Below are positions 1-6,126 of a DNA stretch of 16,940 nucleotides, in pieces. The notes under the pieces are model-generated. The model was not told the origin of the DNA, did no database searches, and saw only the letters and a list, made by a program, of their open reading frames with translations. A program made the translations under genes and the position numbers. The DNA lies in contig CAYIJI010000025.1 in assembly GCA_964363695.1 (NCBI GenBank), forward strand, positions 1-16,940. The letters run 5' to 3'. This stretch comes from JAMCZZ01 sp964363695 (GTDB lineage: Bacteria; Patescibacteriota; UBA1384; XYA2-FULL-43-10; 1-14-0-10-43-13). The stretch's first letter is position 1. The number at the start of each line of letters is the position of its first letter.

Positions 1-178
1 ATTGTTAAAAAATCAGACGATCTTGGGGGTTGGTGCGTAAGGTGAGTTAATAAATAGCAATATAATTTGCTAGCTGTAGGCACTTCGAGACTAAAATGAA
101 AATTGGCTGTTTGTTAAGAACTATTATTATTTGTTCGATTTTTGATCTACGAATTTATTATTAATTCCTATTTTTTCT

Positions 179-1366
179 ATGAAAAACAAATATAAGGGAA
201 ATATCCTTGCCCTAACAATCCATTTAATGTTCGCCAAGCGCATTACCGGCCCAGTCATGATGCTTTTTTATCAAGCAATGAGCCTCAATTTCAGTCAAAT
301 TGGGATTCTATCTTCAATAACTTGGCTCACTGATGCCTCTCTTGAGATGTATGGCGGAGCTTTTTCTGATGTTTATGGACGGAAAAAAGCGTCGTTACTT
401 TATGCTACTTTGGGGATGCTTTGTATGATAATTTTTACATTTGGAGACAATTTCATTCATTTTGCGATTGCCAGCATAGCATATGGCATTTCTTTGGCAG
501 TTGGTTCTGGAAACGCCAGTTCTTTGCTTTATGACACTTTGAGAATGCTGAAAATTGAAAATCAATACAAGAAATACCGAGGCAAGATCATGTTTCCGGC
601 CAAAGTTATGAGCAGTATAGTGGTGCTACTTTTGCCTTTCCTTTACCTCCACAACATCCGGTATCCTTTCATCGCTGGATTTGTCTTCTATTTAATAGCA
701 TTTCTTACCGCCCTTTTTTTCTTTGCAGAACCAAAACTCAAGAAAGATATAAACAAGACAATGCACAAGACAATCCTAAGCTCTATCAGAGAGATCTTGA
801 AAAGCAAAAGGGTTATGCTTGTGATTGCAATCGACGTTTTGTTGTCAGGATTTTTACTACTCTCTCTTGAATATCTTCAACCGATTATTAAATTGGCTGG
901 TTTGCCGATAGCGTATTTCGGTGTTGTGTATGCAGCCGTTAGAATATTTTCAGGCCTTGCGAGCATGCTTACACATAAACTTTCTCGTCATTCAAACAGC
1001 CGATTATTGGCCTTTAGCACTGGTTTAATTATTATTAATCTCATCGGTTTTGCACTCACAAAAAGTTATTTTCTCGTTGCATTCATTCTAATCAGTAGTA
1101 TTGCGGATGGTGTGTCGGATATTGTGACTAACGATATTACGAATAATAACATCACCCCCAAGAACAGAACTACGATATTATCAACCGCAAACCTTTTGAC
1201 TAGCCTGTTTTTTTCAATACTACTGATTTCTGCAGGACATATAAGCGATCAACTTGGGGTTCAGCGAATGTTTGGTATTGCTGGAATTACTCTTGTATTG
1301 CTGTCCGCAATACTACTTCTAAGTTTTAAGCTTAGACTGAGCAAGCAATTGTTTCCCCAAATTTAG
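179..1366 (+). CDS. MFS-type transporter, 395 aa
   Basis: This is a polytopic membrane protein with about 12 hydrophobic segments and the usual length for the major facilitator superfamily. The loop after the second helix (about residues 59-70, GGAFSDVYGRKK) is a clear MFS motif A (G-x-x-x-D-x-x-G-R-K/R). A basic central loop near residues 185-210 separates the two six-helix halves. The ATG at 179 opens the frame; no Shine-Dalgarno is visible before it (upstream is T-rich), so initiation may be weak or leaderless. The substrate cannot be inferred. Family membership is well supported by motif and topology; drug or metabolite efflux is only a guess. It ends at TAG, and no other gene shares the strand closely enough to suggest an operon. 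Confidence 0.88.
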   Translation: MKNKYKGNILALTIHLMFAKRITGPVMMLFYQAMSLNFSQIGILSSITWLTDASLEMYGGAFSDVYGRKKASLLYATLGMLCMIIFTFGDNFIHFAIASIAYGISLAVGSGNASSLLYDTLRMLKIENQYKKYRGKIMFPAKVMSSIVVLLLPFLYLHNIRYPFIAGFVFYLIAFLTALFFFAEPKLKKDINKTMHKTILSSIREILKSKRVMLVIAIDVLLSGFLLLSLEYLQPIIKLAGLPIAYFGVVYAAVRIFSGLASMLTHKLSRHSNSRLLAFSTGLIIINLIGFALTKSYFLVAFILISSIADGVSDIVTNDITNNNITPKNRTTILSTANLLTSLFFSILLISAGHISDQLGVQRMFGIAGITLVLLSAILLLSFKLRLSKQLFPQI

Positions 1367-1463
1367 AAACCCTAGCTCAAAGGAGGAAAGATAGGAAGGT
1401 GAGCACGCACGCACCTGCACTGGCTCAGATAGATACCGTACACATTGCTAGATAGGATTAGCA

Positions 1464-1640
1464 ATGAAAAACAGGTATGATTGCTCCATGAAAATATATG
1501 GAAATATCCTCATTGGAGCGGGAAAACTAAGTAAGATTCCCATCCTTTCCAAAGAAGCAAAAAGGCGGCAAAAAGAGCTGGTTCGGCCTTTAAGCAATCG
1601 ATTTATCCCCGTTGACACGAAACCCTTTTTTGAACGATAA
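1464..1640 (+). CDS. Possible small protein, 58 aa, unknown
   Basis: An open frame runs from ATG at 1464 to TAA at 1638, with AGGA about 7 nt upstream of the ATG. The product is basic (many K/R) and contains LSKEAKRRQKE near residue 28, which loosely resembles the start of helix-turn-helix transposase proteins. The resemblance fades after that, so it may be a decayed transposase end or a chance ORF. It occupies most of the 337-bp interval between the MFS gene and the next CDS. The same interval also holds a GGAGG followed by a short GTG frame (1400-1456) and a small hairpin (GGCATA-TTTT-TATGCC, 1665-1680). No function is assigned. Confidence 0.3.
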   Translation: MKNRYDCSMKIYGNILIGAGKLSKIPILSKEAKRRQKELVRPLSNRFIPVDTKPFFER

Positions 1641-1703
1641 TAGAAATAGAATAATAAATCTTGAGGCATATTTTTATGCCGTGAGCTTCGGAGGGGTATT
1701 TGA

Positions 1704-2207
1704 ATGCAACAGCTCCCTAGTGTTGATATCTTCATTGGGCTTTTGTTTATAGTAGGAATTGGTTATGGCTTTGTCTTAAGACGAGATAAAACCATTACTA
1801 CTTTGTGCTCCGCTTACATCGGATTAGTTATCGCATCCAGTTTCTCTGAAACTGTTTTTAAGTTTTTCAACGGCAACACAACTATTGCCAATCAGATCTG
1901 GATTCGCTCAAACGCCTCTGTTTCCACAATATCCATTATTCTATTTTTGCTATGCATTGCTTTGATTTCCGGCGCTATTCAATCATCCAGCACTCGTTCC
2001 GGCGACATTGGCGCGTTTGAAGTTTTGATTTACAGCAGTTTAACAGTAGCCCTCGTTATCTCTTCTATCCTTAATTTCTTACCACCTGAAACAAGCGCAA
2101 ACTACATAGAAGTCTCGCGCGCAGCTAAAATGATGTTTGATTTACGGCCAATTATTATAATTGCCGCCCCATTAACGCTTGTGGTTTTAAATTTCAGAAA
2201 AAAGTGA
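1704..2207 (+). CDS. CvpA-like integral membrane protein, 167 aa
   Basis: Four hydrophobic segments (about residues 8-25, 34-47, 75-92 and 106-125, with a possible fifth at 148-163) and a basic C-terminus mark an inner-membrane protein. The start (DIFIGLLFIVGIGYGFVLRR, then a helix containing a Gly) resembles the colicin V production (CvpA) family, where an Asp-led first helix is followed by a GxxxGxxRG-type turn. The match is by eye only. The start is set by GGAGG 9 nt before ATG 1704. Length is close to the CvpA norm of 160-180 aa. The next gene on the same strand, 70 bp downstream, is also a small membrane protein. It could instead be an unrelated lineage-specific membrane protein. Confidence 0.6.
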   Translation: MQQLPSVDIFIGLLFIVGIGYGFVLRRDKTITTLCSAYIGLVIASSFSETVFKFFNGNTTIANQIWIRSNASVSTISIILFLLCIALISGAIQSSSTRSGDIGAFEVLIYSSLTVALVISSILNFLPPETSANYIEVSRAAKMMFDLRPIIIIAAPLTLVVLNFRKK

Positions 2208-2276
2208 CGCACACAGATCTTTTACACAGATTGGCACTGATAAATAATCGATAATTAATCAATATTTTACTGATCA

Positions 2277-2684
2277 GTGATTATTAGTGAATTAATCAGT
2301 GGGATAATTTACATTATGTTATTTCTTCGTTGGTTTTTAAACGCATTAATTCTTCTGCTTGTTTCTTATGTCGTCCCCGGCATAACTTTTTCAGGCACTT
2401 GGCCTCTTTTAATTACAGTGATCGTGTTGGGATTAGTAAACGCTTTAATCCGGCCAATATTAATAATCTTGACTTTGCCAATCAATCTACTAACACTTGG
2501 ATTATTTACTTTCATTATAAATGCACTCATGTTCTGGCTAGTGAGCTCAATCGTTAAAGGTTTTGAAATTAAAGATTTCGCCTCAGCCTTTTGGGGTGCA
2601 CTTGTCTACTGGATTTTAGTAATGTTCATTGATTTCCTTGGAACAAAAAACAAAGTCCAAAAAGCCAAAATTTCTAAAAATTAA
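2277..2684 (+). CDS. Phage holin family IV-like (four-TM) membrane protein
   Basis: A 135-aa protein with four predicted helices. Its pattern of LRWFLNALILLLVSYVVPGI, then LVNALIRPILIILTLPINLLTLGLF, then FIINALMFWLVSSIVKGF is characteristic of the widespread Mycobacterial 4-TMS holin-like family (PF04020 type). Despite the name, chromosomal members are not known to lyse cells, and their role is unclear. The longest frame starts at GTG 2277; the ATG at 2316 (MLFLRWFLN...) fits the usual N-terminus of the family better and may be the true start. No strong Shine-Dalgarno is visible for either. There is no prophage context here, so it should be treated as a housekeeping-type membrane protein, not as evidence of phage. 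Confidence 0.82.
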   Translation: MIISELISGIIYIMLFLRWFLNALILLLVSYVVPGITFSGTWPLLITVIVLGLVNALIRPILIILTLPINLLTLGLFTFIINALMFWLVSSIVKGFEIKDFASAFWGALVYWILVMFIDFLGTKNKVQKAKISKN

Positions 2685-2693
2685 GAGATGGAC

Positions 2694-2739
2694 AATAAAG
2701 AAAAAGCTCTACAGGATGTTGCTGTCTATCCCGTAGAGC
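2694..2739 (-). terminator. Intrinsic terminator of the ankyrin gene
   Basis: Reading on the - strand, GCTCTAC (2739-2733) pairs with GTAGAGC (2712-2706), with an inner GGAT/ATCC extension and a 10-nt loop. A T-rich tract (2705-2694) follows. It lies 27 bp past the ankyrin stop codon and also separates that gene from the convergent holin-like gene. Confidence 0.8.
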
Positions 2740-2765
2740 CAGATTGATGCTTTCGTTCAAGCGAT

Positions 2766-3143
2766 CTAGTTAGTTAATAGTACCATCACCTCTTTGCGCC
2801 GAAAAAAACGGGCTTTATCTAGAGGTGTTTCCCCCAATTTGTCACAGATAGATACATCTGCCTTATGGTGAATTAAAAGTTTTACAACTTCCACCTCACC
2901 ACTGACTGCTGCCTCGTGGAGCGCAGTGAATCCGTTTTGCGATTTGGTCGCATTTACCGCAAAACCATGATTTATCAGAAACGCAACAATATCGCAAAGA
3001 CCGTAGTATGAAGGTACACCTAGCACGTATACATTCCGTGTGCTTTTATCAGCTCTTTCTTTGCCGATGATTCTCTGAACTTCTGATAACTCCGAATACA
3101 TGTGATTGACTAGCATGTACTCAATCAAAGTATCGACGGTCAA
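2766..3143 (-). CDS. Small ankyrin-repeat protein, 125 aa
   Basis: Residues 70-102 form a textbook ankyrin repeat (G-x-TALHEAA-x-x-G-x-x-x-VVKLLI-x-x-x-ADV). A degenerate repeat at about 37-66 (YYGLCDIVAFLINHGFAVNA) precedes it, and a partial C-terminal repeat (103-125, GETPLDKA) follows. The N-terminal 35 residues are a helical cap. Ankyrin repeats mediate protein-protein binding; no catalytic residues are present. The start is TTG at 3143, chosen because AAGGAGGG lies about 10 nt upstream and no better start follows. The gene stands alone, with its own terminator. A sampled line of the gene (2881-2940) has about 53% GC, well above the neighbouring housekeeping genes, which suggests acquisition or distinct selection (inference). 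Confidence 0.85.
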   Translation of the reverse strand: MTVDTLIEYMLVNHMYSELSEVQRIIGKERADKSTRNVYVLGVPSYYGLCDIVAFLINHGFAVNATKSQNGFTALHEAAVSGEVEVVKLLIHHKADVSICDKLGETPLDKARFFRRKEVMVLLTN

Positions 3144-3274
3144 TATCGTTGTCCCTCCTTCCAGACGTAATAGGATTGTTACATAGTAAAATCAAAATTG
3201 CAAAAAAATGCTAGATCATGATAAATCATTAATTTCACCCTATACATTGAAAAAAATGCACCTATAAACGCAAG

Positions 3275-3303
3275 TTGACTTTTTTGCCCAAAAAAGCTAT
3301 TAT
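3275..3303 (+). promoter_or_regulatory. Promoter of tRNA-Lys
   Basis: TTGACT (3275-3280) and TATTAT (3298-3303) are separated by exactly 17 bp, about 33 bp upstream of the mature tRNA. This is a good sigma-70-type match. Confidence 0.75.
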
Positions 3304-3335
3304 ATTTGAGTAATTTTGTTTTGAATTATTTTCAT

Positions 3336-3410
3336 GGGCTGTTAGCTCAATGGTAGAGCAGTGGCCTTTTAAGCCATTGGTTCTGGGTTCGAGTCCCAGG
3401 CGGCCCACCA
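3336..3410 (+). tRNA. tRNA-Lys (anticodon UUU), CCA encoded
   Basis: The cloverleaf can be folded by hand. The acceptor stem is GGGCTGT (3336-3342) with GCGGCCC (3400-3406). The D arm contains GCTC...GAGC. The anticodon stem is GTGGC/GCCAT with loop CTTTTAA and anticodon TTT at 3368-3370. The T arm is CTGGG-TTCGAGT-CCCAG (3383-3399). The discriminator A3407 is followed by a genomically encoded CCA. A consensus promoter precedes it and an intrinsic terminator follows. The CCA tail is the left boundary of a direct repeat that recurs at 5775. Confidence 0.96.
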
Positions 3411-3416
3411 AAAATA

Positions 3417-3442
3417 GATCAGTTTATTACTGGTCTTTTTTT
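3417..3442 (+). terminator. Intrinsic terminator of tRNA-Lys
   Basis: GATCAGT (3417-3423), loop TTATT, ACTGGTC (3429-3435), followed by seven T. It starts 7 nt after the CCA of the tRNA. An identical copy lies at 5787-5812. Confidence 0.88.
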
Positions 3443-3459
3443 GTAGATCAGCATAATTA

Positions 3460-3559
3460 NNNNNNNNNNNNNNNNNNNNNNNNNNNNNNNNNNNNNNNNN
3501 NNNNNNNNNNNNNNNNNNNNNNNNNNNNNNNNNNNNNNNNNNNNNNNNNNNNNNNNNNN
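3460..3559. other. Assembly gap of 100 N
   Basis: Exactly 100 N, the conventional filler for a gap of unknown size. The second repeat copy reads straight through the equivalent point with only 5 bases (5830-5834, CATAT), so the real gap may be very small or be caused by repeat collapse. Confidence 0.97.
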
Positions 3560-3567
3560 GCAATTTA

Positions 3568-3761
3568 TTCCTCCAAAATACACGATCGTGTATTTTGGAG
3601 GAACTTTTATCTAGATTTGATACTCGTTCTAAATAAGATATTATGCTTGCTAGCAAATAAATTATGTGATAATTTTTTCGTGATCACGAAAAAATTATCA
3701 CATATTTAAAGAAGTTTTACGTAAAGATTCGTTTGCGATCGTGAGTAAATCTTTACGTAAA
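3568..3761. repeat. Three GATC-centred palindromes, copy 1
   Basis: Palindrome 1 (3568-3603) is a perfect 36-bp inverted repeat centred on CGATCG. Palindrome 2 (3663-3704) is a perfect 42-bp inverted repeat centred on TGATCA. Palindrome 3 has 14-bp arms (3716-3729 and 3748-3761) around an 18-nt loop that contains GCGATCGTG. All three have GATC at or near the centre. None is followed by a clear T-run on either strand, so they do not look like ordinary terminators. They lie between the tRNA terminator and the convergent methyltransferase remnant. Confidence 0.9.
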
Positions 3762-3772
3762 TTTGTAACGAA

Positions 3773-4168
3773 TTATTTGGTTGCGACAACAATCATGTCT
3801 TCAGATTTTTGCGAATAACCTTCTCCCAACCAATCCGAATAGACTTTACATTCCTTAAAACCGACTTTCTTACAAAGGTCAATAAATTCTTCTTTTGTAT
3901 ACACCCTGACTGAATAGTCTTTTTTGGCTTCTTCGCCAGCTTGATTCCTAATAATCCAAGTGCCATTAATTCTTTTCGTCTCAGGATCATATTTATCGAT
4001 AATTCTTAACACATTTCCATTCTCTAATTTTCTCTCTTCATCTTCTTTATATTGACCTGAAATTATAGCTGGAACATTTACATCAGTGTGCATTAGGAAT
4101 TTTCCGCCTGGTGTGAGAGCATTATAAAAATTCTTTAGCACTTTCTCATTTTGCTCATCGGTTTCTAA
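3773..4168 (-). pseudogene. SAM methyltransferase remnant, N-terminus missing
   Basis: The frame encodes the C-terminal part of a class I SAM-dependent methyltransferase. LKNFYNALTPGGKFLMHTDV is the typical post-motif strand ('L-K-PGG') of the fold, and it ends in KECKVYSDWLGEGYSQKSED. An internal GTG at 4141 could start a 122-aa product, but codons continue upstream in the same register (DEQNEK directly before it, as expected of the family) until a TAG at 4169-4171. The SAM-binding GxGxG part is absent, so the protein is unlikely to be active. The break lies about 14 bp from a 147-bp palindromic element (4183-4329). The tail of the gene is repeated, with a Leu to Phe change, in the second copy next to lepA. 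Confidence 0.75.
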
Positions 4169-4182
4169 CTAATGGGACTAAT

Positions 4183-4329
4183 GGGGACGTTTCATAATTA
4201 AGCACGGTTTTGGCGATAAGGTAAAGTAAATTCCCATAAATAAATGTAAAATAGTATGTATGTTTACGCTTGCCTATTAAATCAATTTTTTGTTATCGTC
4301 AAAACCGTATTCAAAAGTGTAGCGTCCCC
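4183..4329. mobile_element. 147-bp palindromic MITE-like element
   Basis: GGGGACG (4183-4189) is mirrored by CGTCCCC (4323-4329). CGGTTTTGGCGATAA (4205-4219) is mirrored by TTATCGTCAAAACCG (4293-4307) with one mismatch. The arm spacers are exactly 15 nt on both sides, so the whole unit folds symmetrically. No ORF is present. GGGGACG ends are common on small repeats mobilised by Y1 (IS200/REP-type) transposases, but none is encoded here, so that link is inference. The left flank repeats CTAATGGG twice (4170-4186). Confidence 0.7.
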
Positions 4330-4364
4330 TAGAAGATCTAGAAGAGTGTAAAAGAAAATTTTAG

Positions 4365-4392
4365 ACAGAAATTATGCGTTTTCTGTTTTTTT
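4365..4392 (+). terminator. Intrinsic terminator upstream of the cassette
   Basis: ACAGAAA (4365-4371) pairs with TTTCTGT (4380-4386) and is followed directly by further T to 4392. It would stop transcription entering the SemiSWEET/cyclase-like cassette from the left. Confidence 0.65.
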
Positions 4393-4404
4393 GTTATACA
4401 AACA

Positions 4405-4433
4405 TTGACTATCGTGGTAATTTATAGTACAAT
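4405..4433 (+). promoter_or_regulatory. Promoter of the SemiSWEET/cyclase-like operon
   Basis: TTGACT (4405-4410) and TACAAT (4428-4433) with a 17-bp spacer. The predicted transcription start is near 4440, giving a leader of about 44 nt before the ATG at 4484. Confidence 0.75.
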
Positions 4434-4483
4434 AATCGGTTGATTTGAATAGTGAAAAATCAGATCACAGAGGAGGACTCAGC

Positions 4484-4762
4484 ATGTCGATCTTCGGCAT
4501 ATTGGCGACAATAGCGTCGCTTACGATCGTGCTGGGTCTCCTGGCACAGATCGTAAAGAACTACCAGTGGAAAAGTTGTGAGGGGCTATCTCCCCATCTA
4601 GTCTATTCCGCATGCATTTCTTACACGCTTTGGGCTTTGTATGGCTGGACAAAGCCAGATTGGCACCTTGTTGTATCACAAACGCCTGGATGTATCCTCG
4701 CATTTGTGCTTTTGTTCCAGCTGTTCAGCTACAAGAGGAGGCAGACCAATGAAAATGCATGA
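4484..4762 (+). CDS. SemiSWEET / PQ-loop membrane protein, 92 aa
   Basis: Three hydrophobic helices (about residues 4-22, 37-54 and 61-81) form one triple-helix bundle, as in bacterial SemiSWEET sugar transporters, which work as homodimers. The diagnostic stretch after helix 1 is AQIVKNYQWKSCEGLS (21-36), matching the PQ-loop pattern P-Q-I-x-K-N-Y-x-x-K-S-x-E-G-L-S, with Ala in place of the usual Pro. Further family features are YTLWALYG (47-54) and a third helix ending in LFQLF. ATG 4484 is chosen over the in-frame TTG at 4445 because AGAGGAGG lies 7 nt before it. The gene overlaps the next one by 14 bp, implying translational coupling. Known substrates of the family are sugars; the actual cargo here is unknown. 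Confidence 0.85.
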   Translation: MSIFGILATIASLTIVLGLLAQIVKNYQWKSCEGLSPHLVYSACISYTLWALYGWTKPDWHLVVSQTPGCILAFVLLFQLFSYKRRQTNENA

Positions 4763-5600
4763 GTCTGTTGAGCAAGGGATAGCATATCTCTTGGCTTGTG
4801 TCCAAGATGGTCTCTGCCTCGAGTTTCACCAACTCCGGCATGGTCCGAGTCTTGCGTGGACAACCGCATGCGTCGGCTCTACTCTATCGGAATTTCAAGT
4901 TGCCCCGAGAGAAATGCTCGATAGATTACTCTCTCTGCAACATGAGAATGGAGGATGGTCTTATAACCAGAATGCAGTTCCTGATCCAGACAGCACTTTA
5001 AGAGCGCTCCAGTTCTTATCCAAGATAGGGTTTGGCGATCAGTCGGTGATAAATAGAGCAGAAAAGTTTGTAATATCACATCAGCAAAACGATGGTGGAA
5101 TTGCGACCTACTTGCCAGAAGCAGTAAAGGCGATGGGTTATCCCGAAGGAGGATGGACAGTATCACATCCCTGCGTGACAGCGCTTGCTACCAATATTCT
5201 TCGAGACGAACAAGCTCGGACTAAAGCAACCCGATACCTTGTGAATCGTCTTAGGAGTGGGGATGCACGAGCATATTGGTGGCATACACCTTGGTATGTT
5301 CGTTATGAAGCTGGCTGGGCGAATGGAGAAAACATCGGGAACGACCCAGTAGAGATCGGTCTTGCTTTGCTTCTAAGAGCAAAGCTTGGCAAAGCCGATA
5401 AGGAGTTAACAATCAGACTTATAGGTCAGCAACTCAACGATGGTAGTTGGCCGATTAGTCACCAGTTCCAAATTCCTAGACCAAACCAATTTCTTGAAAA
5501 TATCACGGAAGAGGTTGAGATTGTCGAGGATCGAACAAGAATCTTTGCAACCGCCGCTGCGGTTGTGGCGATTTCTCGCCAGGAGGCGCTTCTTAATTGA
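4749..5600 (+). CDS. Terpene-cyclase/prenyltransferase-like QW-repeat protein, 283 aa
   Basis: The protein is built from helical repeats of the squalene cyclase/prenyltransferase alpha-alpha barrel type. The clearest QW-like units are QHENGGWSY (64-72), HQQNDGGIATY (111-121) and QQLNDGSWPIS (227-237), each followed by an aliphatic helix. After the first comes DPDST (79-83), which sits where class II cyclases have DxDDT; the presumed acid D81 is present but the following Asp is Ser. At 283 aa it is far shorter than squalene-hopene cyclase (about 630 aa), so only one barrel is possible. Aromatic and acidic residues (YWWHTPWY 176-183, ENIGNDPVE) line the remainder. ATG 4749 has AGAGGAGG 7 nt upstream. 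Enzyme activity is not proven; it may be a non-catalytic barrel. Confidence 0.8.
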   Translation: MKMHESVEQGIAYLLACVQDGLCLEFHQLRHGPSLAWTTACVGSTLSEFQVAPREMLDRLLSLQHENGGWSYNQNAVPDPDSTLRALQFLSKIGFGDQSVINRAEKFVISHQQNDGGIATYLPEAVKAMGYPEGGWTVSHPCVTALATNILRDEQARTKATRYLVNRLRSGDARAYWWHTPWYVRYEAGWANGENIGNDPVEIGLALLLRAKLGKADKELTIRLIGQQLNDGSWPISHQFQIPRPNQFLENITEEVEIVEDRTRIFATAAAVVAISRQEALLN

Positions 5601-5616
5601 AGCGTCTCCATTTTTT
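5582..5616 (+). terminator. Intrinsic terminator ending the cassette
   Basis: An 11-bp stem (5582-5592 with 5599-5609, one G-U pair) around TTAATT is followed by A and six T. The stem overlaps the stop codon of the cyclase-like gene. Confidence 0.92.
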
Positions 5617-5637
5617 ATCCAAAATTTTGCCGCCAAA

Positions 5638-5690
5638 AGTAAAATCTGTTATGATTTTACTAAGCGAGCACAAGCTCGCCAGAAAAACTG
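5638..5690. repeat. Cluster of three small hairpins after the cassette
   Basis: Consecutive stems are AGTAAAATC/GATTTTACT (5638-5646/5653-5661), GCGAGC-ACAA-GCTCGC (5664-5679) and CCAG-AAAAA-CTGG (about 5679-5691). They fill the 158 bp between the cassette terminator and direct repeat copy 2. No ORF or T-run is associated; function unknown. Confidence 0.5.
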
Positions 5691-5774
5691 GAAATTGTTA
5701 AAGTTCTAAAATTCCGTCGGGTTTTGAACGGGAACTTTCCGCCCAAAATATGTTCGAGCTAATTTAAGAATAGA

Positions 5775-6126
5775 CCACCAAAAATAGATCAGTTTATTAC
5801 TGGTCTTTTTTTGTAGATCAGCATAATTACATATGCAATTTATTCCTCCAAAATACACGATCGTGTATTTTGGAGGAACTTTTATCTAGCCGTTCTGAAT
5901 AAGATATTATGCTTACTAGCAAATAAATTATGTGATAATTTTTTCGTGATCACGATATTTTTATCACATATTTAAAGAAGTTTTACGTAGAGATTCTTTT
6001 GCGATCGTGAGTAAATCTTTACGTAAATTTTTAACGAATTATTTGGTCGCAATAACGATCATATCTTCAGATTTTTGCGAATAACCTTCTCCAAACCAAT
6101 CCGAATAGACTTTACATTCCTTAAAA
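5775..6126. repeat. Direct repeat copy 2
   Basis: The counterpart of 3405-3860, starting with CCACCA although no tRNA precedes it. It retains the tRNA terminator hairpin (5787-5812), all three GATC-centred palindromes and the last ~29 codons of the methyltransferase, then diverges after TTCCTTAAAA. Together with copy 1 it brackets the SemiSWEET/cyclase-like cassette, a span of about 2.7 kb including both copies. Confidence 0.9.
5843..6027. repeat. Three GATC-centred palindromes, copy 2
   Basis: Palindrome 1 (5843-5878) is still perfect. Palindrome 2 (5929-5970) has acquired mismatches next to its GATC centre but keeps the GTGATCAC core. Palindrome 3 arms (5982-5995 and 6014-6027) have one mismatch. 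The centre-to-centre spacing of palindromes 2 and 3 (55 bp) is the same as in copy 1. Confidence 0.88.

Larger units (their letters stand above)
3405..3860. repeat. Direct repeat copy 1 (tRNA tail to methyltransferase end)
   Basis: This segment runs from CCACCA at the tRNA 3' end through the terminator, the sequence gap, three palindromes and the last ~29 codons of a methyltransferase gene. It recurs at 5775-6126. The 55 nt before the gap and the 55 nt after it are identical between copies; the remainder differs at scattered positions and carries a 9-nt length difference near 3615. Outside these limits the two loci share no obvious similarity. Confidence 0.9.

Noticed and set aside
1..45. Possible C-terminal end of a gene running in from the left
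   Set aside because: Two forward frames are open at the window edge for 13-14 codons and neither gives a recognisable sequence; too short to call.
1448..1735. 95-codon open frame on the - strand
   Set aside because: It overlaps the start of the CvpA-like gene, has no ribosome site and reads as low-quality basic sequence.
2277..2684. Prophage lysis gene
   Set aside because: The four-helix holin family IV is common as a chromosomal gene and no other phage genes lie nearby.
3405..3410. Classical phage att site at the tRNA end
   Set aside because: Only CCACCA of the tRNA is shared with copy 2, no integrase is present, and the repeat continues far into a protein gene; a simple att core is not supported.
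3350..3709. Open frames across the tRNA and the N gap
   Set aside because: They exist only because N was translated as unknown and they run over the tRNA.
3568..3761. CRISPR array
   Set aside because: The palindromes differ from each other and there are no equal-length repeats with spacers or cas genes.
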